Shown here: one piece after another, positions 11,003 through 22,549 of the stretch | How positions within the stretch are numbered: the first letter of the stretch is position 1 | Layout of the letters: the number at the start of each line of letters is the position of its first letter | NCBI RefSeq assembly: GCF_027244095.1 | Contig: NC_069659.1 | Location: forward strand, 40,536,001-40,600,000 | DNA: 64,000 nt | Direction: 5' to 3' | Origin: Hemicordylus capensis | Lineage: Eukaryota; Chordata; Lepidosauria; Squamata; Cordylidae | The notes under the pieces: model-generated | Database searches by the model: none | What the model saw: the letters and a program-made list of their open reading frames with translations, nothing else | What the model was told of the DNA's origin: nothing | Program-made: the position numbers and the translations under genes

Positions 11003-11090
11003 TATTTATTTATTTATTTATTTAAACATTTTTATACCGCCCAAAACTTACGTCTCTGGGCGGTTTACAACAGGATAAAAACAAAGTACT
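11003..11090 (-). mobile_element. L2 3'-end fragment
   Basis: The minus-strand L2 tail: TTTATACCGCCCAAAACTTA followed by TCTCTGGGCGGTTTAC, preceded by TTTA repeats. Confidence 0.6.
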
Positions 11091-11235
11091 CCCTGAACAG
11101 TCTTTGGGAATAGGTCCCTTATCCTGCAGTGACTCACCACCCAAAGCTATTTAAACAGATGTTCACATTTACTAGGGTAATGCCATAGTCTGCTATCTCT
11201 GGTTCAGCCACATCCATCTCTGCAGGCTGTTTAAT

Positions 11236-11300
11236 ATGAATGCGACAAATATTTATATACTGCTTTCCAACGAAAGTTCCCAAAGCGGTTTACATAGGTA

Positions 11301-11331
<31 letters not shown>

Positions 11332-11420
11332 AATTAAATGGCTCCCTGTCCCCAAAGGGCTCACAATCTAAAAAAAGAAACACAGACACCAGCAACAACC
11401 ACTGGAGGGATGCGGTGTTT
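11236..11420 (-). mobile_element. L2-tailed hairpin SINE (family H), 5'-truncated
   Basis: It has tail sequence CAAAGCGGTTTACATAG, an AAAT run at about 11307-11331, then CCCCAAAGGGCTCACAATC and CAACCACTGGAGGGA. It lies about 140 bp before TEX26 exon 3. Confidence 0.7.
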
Positions 11421-11563
11421 AAATAAATGAACCATATTGTAGTTACATGTACTGTACTTAAAACAGATGCAAAAAAAGCAAAGAGAGAACCACAAACAAA
11501 ATGGAAATAGTTTAAAAGGTGACAGATGCTATTGCCTTTCATTATCTCCACTGTCCCTTGTAG

Positions 11564-11726
11564 TGCCCGAGGAGGGAGAGGACATGCCATTCCTTTTCAA
11601 GTCAACGAACCTACTGGAAGGAACACCTACACGGATGAGTTTTGCTGGAAACCTTATTGCAAGGCAGAACCTATAAGGGCTGCCTCTGCAACAGGAATAA
11701 GGCGAAACAACCCTCAGCCTTCAGAT
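11564..11726 (+). CDS. TEX26: TEX26 exon 3
   Basis: The exon is preceded by a pyrimidine-rich acceptor ending CCCTTGTAG and followed by GTAAGG. The first base completes the split cysteine codon from exon 2. It encodes a segment with NTYTDEFCWKPYCK, aligned with human TQYSDEYTWKSHSK, then a basic stretch with GIRRNNPQPSD. The last codon is complete (phase 0), matching exon 4. The Y-[ST]-D-E-[FY]-x-W-K core is the clearest conserved block. The preceding intron ends in a minus-strand L2-tailed SINE at about 11236-11420. Confidence 0.92.
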
Positions 11727-12613
11727 GTAAGGAGTGCCATTATCATTCAGGTGTACTTACACTGGGATGGTTTTTATGTTGTTTTGGATGCAAGGGTCAC
11801 TGGCTGGGGATGCCAAAGGGATTTTCTGGGCCCAGTTTGCACTGTGTGTGGGTTCCCCCACCAATTTATTGGCAACTTTTTCATTGGCTACTGCCCCCCA
11901 ACTAGTTCCAGCCTAGAACACCAGTCTCCCCGCCCATTTTTCATCCATCCTTTCCTTTCCTCTCCTCCTACCTGGCAGTCTCCTCTTCCGTTGCAGCCTC
12001 TCACTCTTCCTTTGAAATAGAGCACTAAAAAGTATTCAACACTCTACTAGCCACCTTGCACCAGTGATGGCAAGGAGGAAGGGTGGTATTGGGCAGGCAA
12101 GCACAGGCAGGTGTGGTTGTGCCTCCCCTGCTGGACCCCCTGTTGCCTCTGGGCTGGGCCTGGTATGGGAGAGGTTCTGTTCCCCCCACTATCAATGGCT
12201 TTGCCTCTGGCAGTTTGGTTTGGAACCTCTCCTCAAACAGGAAGTCAGGAGAAGCACAAGTCTTGGGAACAATAAATGTCTTATCCATGTTTACTAAGAA
12301 GTTTCCCTGAGCCGGATGAGATTTACTCTCAAGTAAGTGTGCATCGACTTATAACTTTAGTGTCAAACAAGACATGCCTCTAAGTGCATGCTAAAGAGGT
12401 GTGCTCCAAACCAGAAGGGCCTCTTTGTTCATTTAAAAAACAAAAACAACTGCAGTGGGGGTGAGGGGTTGATTCTGATCAGGAATGCAATGCTGTTGCA
12501 TTGGAAAACTCTTTCCTTTTGCAGACACAGTCAATGACAACTCCTGCCTATGTCTGGGTAATGCCAGAACCAAAGAACCTTTGGACTTGTAGCTCTTGAG
12601 CAAGCACGTAACA

Positions 12614-12744
12614 CGGGGGTTCTCCAACAGGTTGTAGTCCAACCAGATGTGGTTGGACTACAACTTGCATCATCCCCAGCCACAATGGCAAAAGCCATTG
12701 GATCTGTAGTCCAACATCTGGGGACCCAAGTTGGAGAACCCCTG
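12614..12744. mobile_element. Palindromic hAT-like MITE (M1) with target duplication
   Basis: The ends are CGGGGGTTCTCCAAC and GTTGGAGAACCCCTG. The flanking 8-mers ACGTAACA and ATGTAATA differ only by two C-to-T changes, one at a CpG, as expected for a decayed 8-bp target duplication. The internal arms carry GTAGTCCAAC words. Confidence 0.75.
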
Positions 12745-12802
12745 ATGTAATACATAGGATGTGTAACACTTCCCTCTATTTTTTAAACGACAATTCCTAG
12801 AG

Positions 12803-13114
12803 CAGTGGTTCTCAACCTGGGGTCCACTGTTCTCTCTAAGGTGTGCACACGCTCACAAGTTTTATAATGTCCGCTCACTTAATTTTAGATCCCACTCAGG
12901 TTGAATTAAGAAGGCCCCAATCTGAATGCATCTGCGCACACAGTGCCTTGATACTGCTGCCCAGAACAAAACTCATTCTGCACAGAGAAAAAAATTAGAG
13001 GGACCACTGCTGGTGTCCTCCAGATGTTGCTGAACGACAACTTCCATCAGCCCCAGCTACAATTTATTGTTGTAGTTCAGCAACATCTGGAGGCCCCCAG
13101 GTTGGGAATCACTG
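12803..13114. mobile_element. M1 hAT-like MITE interrupted by another hAT-like MITE
   Basis: The outer ends are CAGTGGTTCTCAACCTGG and CCAGGTTGGGAATCACTG. The flanks TCCTAGAG and CCCTAGAG (7 of 8) form the target duplication. The interior is split by the element at 12825-13009. Confidence 0.8.
12825..13009. mobile_element. Inner hAT-like MITE (family M3)
   Basis: The ends are CACTGTTCTCTCTAA and TTAGAGGGACCACTG. Flanks CTGGGGTC and CTGGTGTC (7 of 8) match an 8-bp duplication of the outer element, so it inserted after the outer one. Confidence 0.8.
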
Positions 13115-13576
13115 CCCTAGAGTTGGCTATGCAAGTGCATGTTCTTGTTCTCTCATTCTGTGTTGTAGAGAAGGACCAGCCAGTTACCATTAAAAATGTT
13201 GCTTGTTTGATCTGTTTGGCTCCAGTAAATCTTAAAAGATCTAGATACCCCATATAGATACAGAGAAATATGTTTGCACAGGCATGTTGTACAAATACTC
13301 TCCAGAAAGGTCAGGAGAGACCTCAAGAAGGTCAGGAAAAAGCTAGTACTTGCAACTTTGGGAACACATACTCTGCTAAAATAAAGAAAAGGAGTGTCTA
13401 TTAAATGGGCAAAATGGAGAGGAATCCCCATTTCACAGATATCTTCTTGCAATAGAAACATTACAGCATTAAACTACAAAGCATGATCAGAGAAGAAGCC
13501 CTGCTTGTATGAAGTAAAATGATAATCGGCTTATTTCCCTATACAGTATTCAGTCTTTTCCTTGTTTTATTGTCAG

Positions 13577-13721
13577 CGTTTCCTGGTTTGGAAGCTGCCT
13601 CAAGATGAAGCAGAGAATGTGTCACCTTGGATCAAACCTATTTCTAAAGAAGAGATTGAAGAAACATTAAGAAAGCAGTTCAAAACAATATATTCTCGAG
13701 ATTATTTAGGATTACAGCCAG
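13577..13721 (+). CDS. TEX26: TEX26 exon 4
   Basis: The exon is bounded by TTTTATTGTCAG and CCAG|GTGAGG. It encodes RFLVWKLPQDEAENVSPWIK, then ISKEEIEETLRKQFKTIYSR and DYLGLQP. The human counterpart reads IFLWTLPHCQ, then LPWKIPASMKEV and ALSNQFISLTKRDF, so the order of L-P, P-W, K-E and Q-F positions is kept. The segment is predominantly charged and probably helical. It leaves with one base of a glycine codon. A pair of inverted L2 fragments lies in the following intron. Confidence 0.94.
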
Positions 13722-13859
13722 GTGAGGACTTGGGGTTCCCCTTCTTGCTTTAAATTACCGTAATAAAGGTCACTTAATAGTCCAGAGCTGTTTCTGTAAT
13801 TAAGAACAGTAGAGATGTTTCATCCAGAGACATATTTTGTGCCAAGGAAGGCAACATTT

Positions 13860-14730
13860 ATTATTTATTTATTACATTTATAAACCGACCCATCCAAAGG
13901 CTCTGGGTGGTGTACAACAAGTTTAAAAAGACACAAAAACACACACCATTTAAAACACAGTGCTCAAAACAATATAAAAACAACTTAAAAACAATTAAAA
14001 TACTTGGGGGGGGGAATAAAAACCTTGGAAGGCCAGGCCAAACAAGTAAGTTTTTAGAGCTCTCTTAAAGGCCGACAGTGAGCTTAAACTGCAGATATCT
14101 GCTGGGAGTGCATTCCATAGGCCAGGAGCAGCTACATAAAAGGCCCAGTTCCGAGTTGCCACCGGATATACTGGTGGTAACTGGAGAGGGACCTCTCCAG
14201 ATGACCTCCGTGTGCGATGAGGATCATACAGAAGAAGGCGCTCTCTAAGGTAGCCGGGACCCATGCCATTCAGGGCTTTAAAAGTAATAACCAGCACTTT
14301 GTATTTCACCTGGAAACATATCGACAGCCAGTGCAACTGTTTTAAAACAGGCATAATATGGTCTCTCCTGGTTATCCCAGAGATCAGTCTGGCTGCTGCA
14401 TTTTGAACTAACTAAGTCTGCGAACTAGGTACAAAGGCAGCCCCACATAGAATAGTCAAGCCTGGAGGTTACCAGCGGATGCACCACTGTTTTGAAATCG
14501 TTCTCTTCAAGGGAATGGATGCAGCTGTCGAATCAGTCGAAGTTTATAGAAAACGCTCCTTGTCATAGCCTCCACCTGAGATACCAGAGTGAGGCCTGGA
14601 TCCAAGAGCAGTCCCAAGCTGTGTACCTGTTCCTTCTAGGGGAGTGTAACCCCATCCAGCACAGGAAGATCTAACTCATCGCTCAAATTCCTATCCCCCA
14701 CATTGAGCACCTCCGTCTTGCTTGGATTCA
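13860..14730 (-). mobile_element. L2-clade LINE 3' fragment, minus arm of an inverted pair
   Basis: The minus strand encodes the L2 C-terminal region (LKQLHWLSICFQVKYKVLVI, then GLWNALPADI) and runs to the 3' UTR at about 13860. It abuts a plus-strand L2 fragment at about 14731. Confidence 0.85.
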
Positions 14731-15208
14731 TATGTTTCCGGGCAAAATACAAAGTGCTGGTTATTACCTTTAAAGCCCTGAACGGCTTGGGTCCGAGTTA
14801 CCTTAGAGAGCACTTTCTTTTACATGATCCCCACCACACGTTAAGGTCATCTGAGGAGGTCCGTCTCCATTTACCACCGGTTTGGTTGGTGGCGACTCAG
14901 AGGCGGGCCTTCTCTGTGGCTGCTCCCGGGCTGTGGAATGCACTCCCAGCAGAAATTTGTAATCTCAATTCTTTACTGACCTTCAAGAGAGCCCTTAAAA
15001 CCCATCTGTTTGGCCTGGCCTTTCAGGGTTTTTAATTAGTTTTAATGCTAACCTGGTTTTCAGGGTTTTAATTGTTATGATAGTTTAATTGTTTTTTAAT
15101 TGTTGTTAATATTTATATCTCTGTTTTAATTGTTATTGGTTTTAATGGTTTCTGTTTTTAATTGTAAACTGCCCTGAGCCATTTCGGAATGGTGGTATAA
15201 AAATCAAA

Positions 15209-15240
<32 letters not shown>
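14731..15240 (+). mobile_element. L2-clade LINE 3' fragment, plus arm of an inverted pair
   Basis: The plus strand encodes FRAKYKVLVITFKALNGLGP and APGLWNALPAEI, then the L2 3' UTR and an AAAT tail at about 15204-15239. The coding parts of the two arms overlap, so this is two copies rather than one copy with a 5' inversion. Confidence 0.85.
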
Positions 15241-15241
<1 letters not shown>

Positions 15242-15544
15242 CAGCTTCAATTTGTTATCCCTCATCCACCCCATTATTGCCCATAGGCAGGCAGTATTTA
15301 TCTGAACTTCATTATTATTCAAATAGTGCTCCATTTACCTGAATAGAAGATGACTTTGAATTTAAGACACCCACCTTTAAAAATGGAGGTTAACTACAGG
15401 TTAGGATTAGAGATATACCTGTATTTATCCAAAAGGAAGATGATTATTAATTTTAGGACACCCCCACCCCCATTTATAACAGCAAAGAACTTGGCGGGGG
15501 GATTAGTCTTAAATTCAGATAAATATGGGAAATATACAATCACA

Positions 15545-15672
15545 GATCTCCTGGGCTCCCAACCGTCTAGATGTTGTTGTACTGAAACTCCCATCATCCC
15601 CAGCCACAACAGCTGAAGATGATGGGAACTGTAGTCCAACAACATCTGGGGACCGAAGGCTGAGAATCCCTG
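15545..15672. mobile_element. Palindromic hAT-like MITE (M1), decayed left end
   Basis: CCCATCATCCCCAGCCAC, GTAGTCCAACAACATCTGGG and the right end GCTGAGAATCCCTG identify it. Confidence 0.65.
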
Positions 15673-16270
15673 TCTTTTGCCATGTTGGGTTTCTCCTTTA
15701 GAATGACAGTGCAGCGAACATGCAGTCATCTAAGAGACAGAGAGGTGAAGACCAGTCCAGTTGCTACAGCTCTATTACTGCATCCACCCTGGGTGGAAGG
15801 GCCTGTTCCTTGGGATAGGCAGCCCCTTTAGGATTGGTTGGAAGGCTTGTTCTCTCCCTTCCCCCACCCCATTTCTGTTCTGTGACTTGGTGGTAGTTGC
15901 ATCATGAGAAGACCCACTTCCTGCCAACCTACCCTTTCCCCACAAACAAAATGTCTTTCTGCTAATATAATCTCCCTAAAATTGAATTTCTCTGACTACT
16001 TAAGGGTTACACTGAGTCACAGATAATACATAATAGTGGTCCACATTCTGACTATATAATAGTGGCTTGAGTAACAGATTGTGACCTTTGTCTTTCAATA
16101 CCCCTTTCAGTTCTAATTTTTTGTCTTAAAATGCATGATTTCTTGAGGCCTGCTAGTTTTTCAGTAGATGCAGGCTCCAAACTGCAGAAGTTGAGGTAAA
16201 TGTAACCCTGTTTCCTCATTGTTCCTTTAAAATAGCCGGCATCCAGACTAAGGAACGCAGGTGCTATACA
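15673..16270. other. Intronic sequence, nothing firm
   Basis: No exon was found. A lone end sequence shared with the palindrome at 345-466 (GGCATCCAGACTAAG) occurs at about 16237. Confidence 0.35.
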
Positions 16271-16425
16271 GGAGGGGCGATTTTATTCATTCATTCATTC
16301 AACATATTTCTATATCGTCCAAAACTTATGTCTCTGGGAGGTTTATTTATTTATGATTTATTTTCATAAATCTTCCCTTCCCTCTGAAGCTGAATCTGAT
16401 TCCTGAAAGTAGTGTAGCCCGCAGG

Positions 16426-17079
16426 TAGGGTTGCCAACCATCTCGCACTGTGCAGGGTGTCCCAAATTCCAGTGGGAAAATGCCCCTCCTGTCTGGAAAG
16501 AGCTTTCTCCTGCTTAAAAAAATAAAATAAAATAAACTTTAAAAAAAAAAAACCTTTTAAAGCCACCTCACTGTGGCAGCAGAGCATGGACAGCAGCGAG
16601 AGCTCCTCCCACCTCCCAGCTTGGTGGAGTTTAGCACTAGGTACGCAGTGGCACTAGGCAGGCATACATGCAGCAGAAGGCTGCTGCTCCAGGAAGGCGC
16701 GTTCAGCTCTCTGAAGGCAATGCAGGCGGGGCTTGGGAGAAGGCGGCAAAGAGTCCCAACCCGACCCACCTTCACGCAGCGCAGAAGCCTGAAATCGGCT
16801 TGGATCACCTCATTTGGGGGAGGAAGGTGGGCTGGGTAGGGACTCTTCTTCACCTTTAACGTTTTAAAAAAAAGAAATTTAAAGCAGCAGGAGCACCCAG
16901 TCACCAACCACTACCTAGACCTGGGAGTGGTGACCACCACCATGTAAGTGCGCCCAGCAGCTGCCACCTGGGGGGCGGGGGGCAGTGAATGCAAGTCCTG
17001 CCCCAGGTGGCCCTGCCCCTGGCCCCACCCACAGCCCCTCGGTGATCCGAATTTGGCCAACACAATGTTGGCAACCTTA
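16426..17079. mobile_element. hAT-like element with 8-bp target duplication
   Basis: The ends are TAGGGTTGCCAAC and GTTGGCAACCTTA. The flanks CCCGCAGG and CCCTCAGG match at 7 of 8 positions. The interior is GC-rich and encodes no recognisable transposase, so it is non-autonomous. It ends about 110 bp before TEX26 exon 5. Confidence 0.75.
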
Positions 17080-17189
17080 CCCTCAGGAACCTATTTTTGG
17101 GAGTTGCAGTCAACTTCGGAGGATGGGGAAGATTGCACAGAGAAAGGCTGTTAGATATTTACCATGGCATTACTATTTAATCTTTCCAG

Positions 17190-17363
17190 GTGCTCCACAA
17201 GACTCTGCTCCCATTCCACCAGACTGGAAAACATTAGTTCCCCAGCCTCCGGACACTGAGGCCAGACGTAATTATCGGCCCCCAACCCTGGCTCCTGACT
17301 TAATAAACTTGACTAAGAAATATGGATGTAACAGAAAGCGCCATGTTCCAGTGAAAGGCGCAG
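17190..17363 (+). CDS. TEX26: TEX26 exon 5
   Basis: The exon opens after TCTTTCCAG and closes at CGCAG|GTGAGA. It encodes GAPQDSAPIPPDWKTLVPQP, then PDTEARRNYRPPTLAPDLIN and LTKKYGCNRKRHVPVKGA. This is the best conserved part of the protein: W-K-x-L-[LV]-P-Q-P-P-D-T-E-x-R-R-N-Y followed by K-Y-G-C is shared with human. Such short proline and arginine motifs are common in axonemal microtubule-associated proteins, but a direct binding role is inference. The exon lies about 110 bp after the end of a hAT-like element at 16426-17079. Confidence 0.96.
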
Positions 17364-17689
17364 GTGAGAATATCAATAGTGATGACACTATTAATAGTGA
17401 TGGCATTTTTATTAATATGTTCATTATGACTGAATTCCCAATGCACGGAACATTTGGAACTTAGTTCATTGAACCCCATTTTCTTCCAGACCATGGAGTT
17501 CATTACTGTCAAGGCTATGTCGGTTTTACACACTTAAGACAGCTGAGATTTCCAAAGAAACCAGAGAAAAGGAGACTTATACTCCTAGAGCCAGTTTAAT
17601 CCAATGGGTAGCATGTGAGAATTAGAGTTAAGAGAAGCTGGATATGAATTCATTGTGTGGTCTTGCGAAACTTACTAGCTGCCATCATC

Positions 17690-18035
17690 AGTTATTTATT
17701 CTATACATCTAATAATAATACAGCTTCGATCCACCCTGTGAGGTCGTCTCAGGTGGGCCTTCTCAGAGTTCCAGGCCCAGGGGAGGTACGTGGGGCCCGG
17801 GCTTGTGGGAGGGCCTTCTCTGTTGCCTCCTGAGATTCGTAATGCCTCCTCCCTTCTGTCCTTTAAAAAGCTTCTGAAAACTTATCTGTTCTACCAGGCT
17901 TTTAGTTTCGGGTGGGTGGGTTGTTTTTTGTTTTTCCTTTCCTTCCTTCCTTCCTCCTTCCCCTGCTGCTGTTGTTCTAATTTATGGAAACCACCTTGAG
18001 TCTAAGGAAGTCAATAAATTTGCTAAATAAAAAAA
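17690..18035 (+). mobile_element. L2-related LINE 3' fragment
   Basis: It encodes SLLSFKKLLKTYLFYQAF, as at the L2 C terminus, followed by a 3' UTR with ACCACCTTGAGTC and an A-rich tail. The 3' UTR differs from the other L2 copies here, so it may be another subfamily. Confidence 0.6.
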
Positions 18036-18596
18036 ATGAAATGCATGTATCACTGACTGATATTCCGAAGAGGTGTTGAGAGGATTAATAATTTTTATTC
18101 AAGGTACTCATTTAATTCCCAGCAATGAGCTTTTGTTTAGCCTAGAACTCACTTGTTAATCCTATGAACTATTTCTAGCCTGTCTTCTGAACATTTTAAA
18201 TGTTCAGTTTTCCATTTTACTGTGCACTCATGTTAACCATGATCGAACAGCATTAGTAACATATTCCCTTCCCATAGAGTGGGGGTATTTGGGGGGCGGG
18301 GGTGAGGAAAAGCTCTATGCATGTTTTATGCTTTAAAAAAAGAGAGAGAGAGAGAGAGCTGCACACCTGCATTGGATGGTGGACATATACAGCCTTTTCT
18401 GAACTCTATGGTTCTTTTAAAGTATTACCCAAAGATTCACATAATGGTGGGAATTGCTCCAGGAGAGAGGGTAGCTTTACGGGTGTTTATTACCCTTTAA
18501 ATAAATAAATAAATTACTATACAAGTGCTCCCATACTTGCTTGGTACAGCAGAAAAGCAGCATTTAAAAGAGTTTTTAAAAACAATTTAAAAAAAA

Positions 18597-18878
18597 TAAC
18601 ACCCCTGCTAACTGAGCAAAGAGAAACCTTTTAAAGTGGTGATTCTCTTATATTTAGCAGGGGGAGAGCAACAGGCCCAGTCCAGCCCCAGCACAGCATC
18701 CCTTCGGGGGCTATTACTGGTATCTGCCTTTCGTTTCTTTTTACATTGTGAGCCCTTTGGGGACAGGTGATCATTTTATTTATGTATTACTTTATTTTTC
18801 TATGTAAACTGCTTTGAGAACTTTGGTTGAAGAGCGGTATATAAATATTCATAGTAGTAGTAGTAGTAGTAGTAGTAA
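18597..18878 (+). mobile_element. L2-tailed hairpin SINE (family H) with TAG microsatellite tail
   Basis: CCCCTGCTAACTGAGC and TTTAGCAGGGGGAGAG form the 5' hairpin, with TTGTGAGCCCTTTGGGGAC and CGGTATATAAATATTC further on. A (TAG)n run at 18851-18878 replaces the usual tail. Confidence 0.8.
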
Positions 18879-19660
18879 TTACACAAAACTGTCTGAACAT
18901 AGAGGAACAAGTTGTATAGCTCACCACTAATGAGTCTATGTTTGCTTTATTTTTAACACTTACATGCCATCTTCCTTCTTCTAAGAAAAACTCAAGGTGG
19001 TTCACATCATCATAACTAAAAAATTAACAGTTCAGAGTTCAGTATAACCCATAAACAAACAGCACATACTATAATCCTCCAGCGCACACACGCACACACA
19101 CACACCCCAATCTGTTGGAGAGGAGACACTCCAAGCTTCCCCACTGTATATCTTCCAAGGTGTTCTACTTTCCCCTTAGGGTCAAAATTCACATGACATT
19201 AAATTCACCTTTGCAGGGTTGGGTATTTTTATTTTTTTAAACAACAGAACCGTTGCAGGGAGGATGATCTTCATGAAGTCAAGGGAGAGAGATTAGCGCC
19301 CTTTCACATTACCAAATCCTGACCTGGATTTGGGTCCCTTGTGGCTACCAGTTTGCTTGTTTTTTGTTTTTAAAGATGGCCATACATTTAACAGTATGTG
19401 TAGTTTGACCCTTTGTGGACAATTCTGTAGCAAGAACTATTCCATGCCTATAACACATGTGTGATCATATTCCACATATTATCCATATGTATCCATAGTA
19501 AGTTGTTGTTCTAAAAGGAAAATTGCGTTTCCCCTGCCATAAAATGTGGGCAGTGTGAGTCAGAGCAGAATTATTGGTGACATGGGAAAAGAGAAATATG
19601 ACCAAAGGGTCATTTTTCTGTTTCACTGTTACACAGCCTTACATCTGTTTTACTGGCTTG
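18879..19660. other. Intron 5 of TEX26, unrecognised part
   Basis: It has a short CA-rich run near 19085-19105 and no supported exon or repeat. Confidence 0.35.
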
Positions 19661-19669
19661 TCTTCACAG

Positions 19670-19831
19670 TTCCTTCAGTGTCTTCTGCTCAGATCTGGAA
19701 TTATGAACACACTAAACAGGTGTCCACATACCAAAGAGATTTTGGGAAAGATGATCTTGAGATCTTAACAGTTCTGAATTCTCTAGACCCAGAAACAGTT
19801 AAAGCATATGTGGAAAGAGCTCCTAATCCAG
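19670..19831 (+). CDS. TEX26: TEX26 exon 6
   Basis: The exon lies between GTCTTCACAG and ATCCAG|GTAGGT. It encodes VPSVSSAQIWNYEHTKQVST, then YQRDFGKDDLEILTVLNSLD and PETVKAYVERAPNP. Human TEX26 has VPSV, EHTKKQTTYQSDYDK and LNSFTSSQVKEYLQSL in the same order. The phase on both sides is 1. The second half looks helical. No in-frame stop or frameshift is present. Confidence 0.95.
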
Positions 19832-20329
19832 GTAGGTAGAATAAAAATTACTCAGAATTGCAATGCAATGAACAAAACAGGAACAAGGGAGTTTTGTTTG
19901 GAACTTCTGAAGAGAGAAAGAGGGTGAGTTTGTGGGCTGTTGTTTTTTGTGAAAGGTTGTGTGTCTGTGTGGCTTCTGTGTGAGATTGTTGTGGGAAGTT
20001 GCTTGGTTTTTTGTGTGAGGTTGTGGGAAGTTGCTAATGGTTTTTTGTGTGGAAGTTGCCTGTGTTATCTTTTGTGTGTGTATAGGGCTTATGTGTGAGA
20101 TTGTGCTGCGTCTGGCTTATTTGTTTTTGCCTCCAGATGTGTGCTTAGTGCATGGTGCAGAGTGAGTGAAACTTGCTGCTCAGATGAGTCATTGAACAAC
20201 TTGTAGGTGGAACCATGTTCTTTAGGCCTAGAATCTTGGGACCAGAGCTTCCAAACAGGAGAGCAAACAGGAACAAAGGAGTTCTGCATGGGAGTTTTGT
20301 GCGGAAGTGTTTAGGCACACTACAGATTC

Positions 20330-22326
20330 CTCTGGAGCTCCAGGCAACATGGACAATGAAGGAAGTGTTGTGACCTGCAGGGCATGTGGTATGTTTGTTT
20401 AACTACCTGGAGAGAACATCACTTACACCAGCCACATGAACAGCTTGCTGTAAGAGAAGGTGAAGAGCTTGAAATTTACCTGTCTACACTGCAATTTATC
20501 AAAGAAGATAAGTGGTACTTAGACAGGAGGACACAATAAGTTATCTAGGAAGGATGACAGAAGAAGCCAGTTTGCATGGAGGATGAAGAAATCCTGTCAG
20601 CAGAAGGAAGCACATGGTAACATAAGAGATAAGAAGCCCTGGGTTGAAAAGTTGAAGTAGTTGGGGGAACATGTGGTTGTTTTACTTGATCCTTCTTGTT
20701 GAAGGTCAAGGAAGATAAAGCAGAAATCTGGAAGTAAAGAACGGTCTACAAAGATGGTGCAATTGGAAAGGTTTGATTTCATGGACCATGGCCTACACTA
20801 CAAGTATGAAAGATTCCTGGCAAGAGATGGCTTCACCTCAGAGTACTGGGACTAAGAAGAATATGTTTGGGAGTGGGAGACAAAACACAGACCCAAGTAT
20901 AAAGCCAAGTACTAGGGACAAGTGTATGTGTGATAAAGCACAGAAGCAGAATAGTGGAGGGGGCTGCTCAGAAATTGACAAAAAAAACCACACTACTGCA
21001 AAGAACCCAGTTTGGTGTGGGGGGATCTCAGAAGCTACATCAATACCTGGCAAGATCCTAGAACAGATTACTAAGGAGCCCATCTGTGAACATTTAGAAA
21101 AGAATGTGATAATTACGAGGAGCCAGCTTGGGTTGGTAAAGAGCCAGTCATGCCAGACTAATCTTATCTCTTGTTTTTATAGAGATCATTGGAACGCTAT
21201 GGGCATCATGTATCTTGATTTTAGTAAAGCATTTGACAAAGATTCCCAGGATAATCCATGTTGACAAGGTGGTAAAATGCAGGATAAATGTTACTATTGT
21301 CAGGTGGATACATAACTGGTTGAATAATTATAGTCAAACAAGTGCTCATTAATGGCTCCTTTGTCACAACCAAGTGGAGTGCCACGGAACTCTGTCTTGG
21401 TTTTAATAAATGACTTCCTTCCCATCTAAGGAAGTAGATGGGATGCTCATTAAATCTGCAGACAACACAAAGCTGTTGAGGGAATAGTTTACACCTTAGA
21501 AGACAGAATCAAGATGCAATACAATCTGGACAGGCTCAAATATTGGGCCAAAACTAACAAGATGAAGCTTGACAGAGATAAATGTAAAGCCCTACATTTA
21601 GGTAAGAACAATCAAATCTACAAGTATAAGATAGGGGAGACCTGGCTGGGCAGCAGTAGATGTGAAAAGGATCTAGGTGTCTTAGTGGACCAAAGGTTGA
21701 ACGTGAGCCAGCAATGTGATGCAGCCGCTAAAAAAGCCAATGCAGTCTTGGTATGCATTAACAGAGGCATAGTGTCCCGATATGATAATGAGAAGTCTGC
21801 ACTGATCAGACCTCACTTGGAATACTGTATCCAGTTTTAGGCACTGCATTTTAAGGACATTGATAAATTGGAACAGGTTCAGAGGAAGGTAGCCAATGTG
21901 GTGAGGGTTCTGGAAATCAAGTTTTATGAAAGAGAGTTAAAGGAGTTGGGTATGTTTAGTCTGAAGGAGAGCAAGCTAAGGGGAGATATGATAGCCATCT
22001 TCAAATATCTGAAGAGCTGTCACATAGAAAATGCAGTGGACATGCTCTCTGTTGCTCCTGAGGGCAGGACTAGAACCAGTGGGTTGAAATGATAAGGATG
22101 CAGCTTTAGGCTAGACATTTGGAGGAATTTCCTAACTGTAAGAGCTGTTCAGAAGCGAAGCAACTTGCTGTGCGTATTAGTGGACTCTCATCCACTGGAG
22201 GTTTTTCAAACAGAAGTTAGGCAGCCATCTGTCAGGGAGACTGTAGCAGATTCCTGTACTGAGCAGGGGGTTGGACTAGATGACCTCCAAGGTCCCTTCC
22301 AACTCTAAAATTGTATGATTCTATGA
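20330..22326 (+). mobile_element. CR1-clade LINE, internally deleted, with intact 3' end
   Basis: A decayed ORF1 with a Cys-containing start (CRACGM) is followed by reverse transcriptase motif A (YLDFSKAFDK, about 21210-21240). The region with RLKYWAKTNKMKLDRDKCK (21514 on) and LEYCIQF follows. Large parts, including the YADD region, are missing or scrambled. The 3' end reads GGTCCCTTCCAACTC and closes with GATTCTATGA, the octamer-type ending typical of CR1. The sequence 19900-20330, with GTGTGAGGTTGTGG repeats, may be its 5' UTR. Confidence 0.85.
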
Positions 22327-22549
22327 ATTTTGCATAGGCACCAGTGAAGCTAAAAAGCAAAGTCAGATTTCCTGATATCACCCTTTTAATATCACAGGTA
22401 AGTGTTCTCATTTTTCATTTTGCAAAGTTTCCGTTTCTGTCCCTCCTACGTCCTCACCCCAAGCCCAGCTATAGGAATTACTTGACAGTTCTGAGATCTG
22501 CAACATGCAGCACTATTGAGCCTTCTTACCATAGTTGTCGATCTGTGCA

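Noticed and set aside
13860-15240. Single L2 copy with a 5' inversion by twin priming
   Set aside because: Both arms contain the same C-terminal coding region and a 3' end, so two copies are needed.
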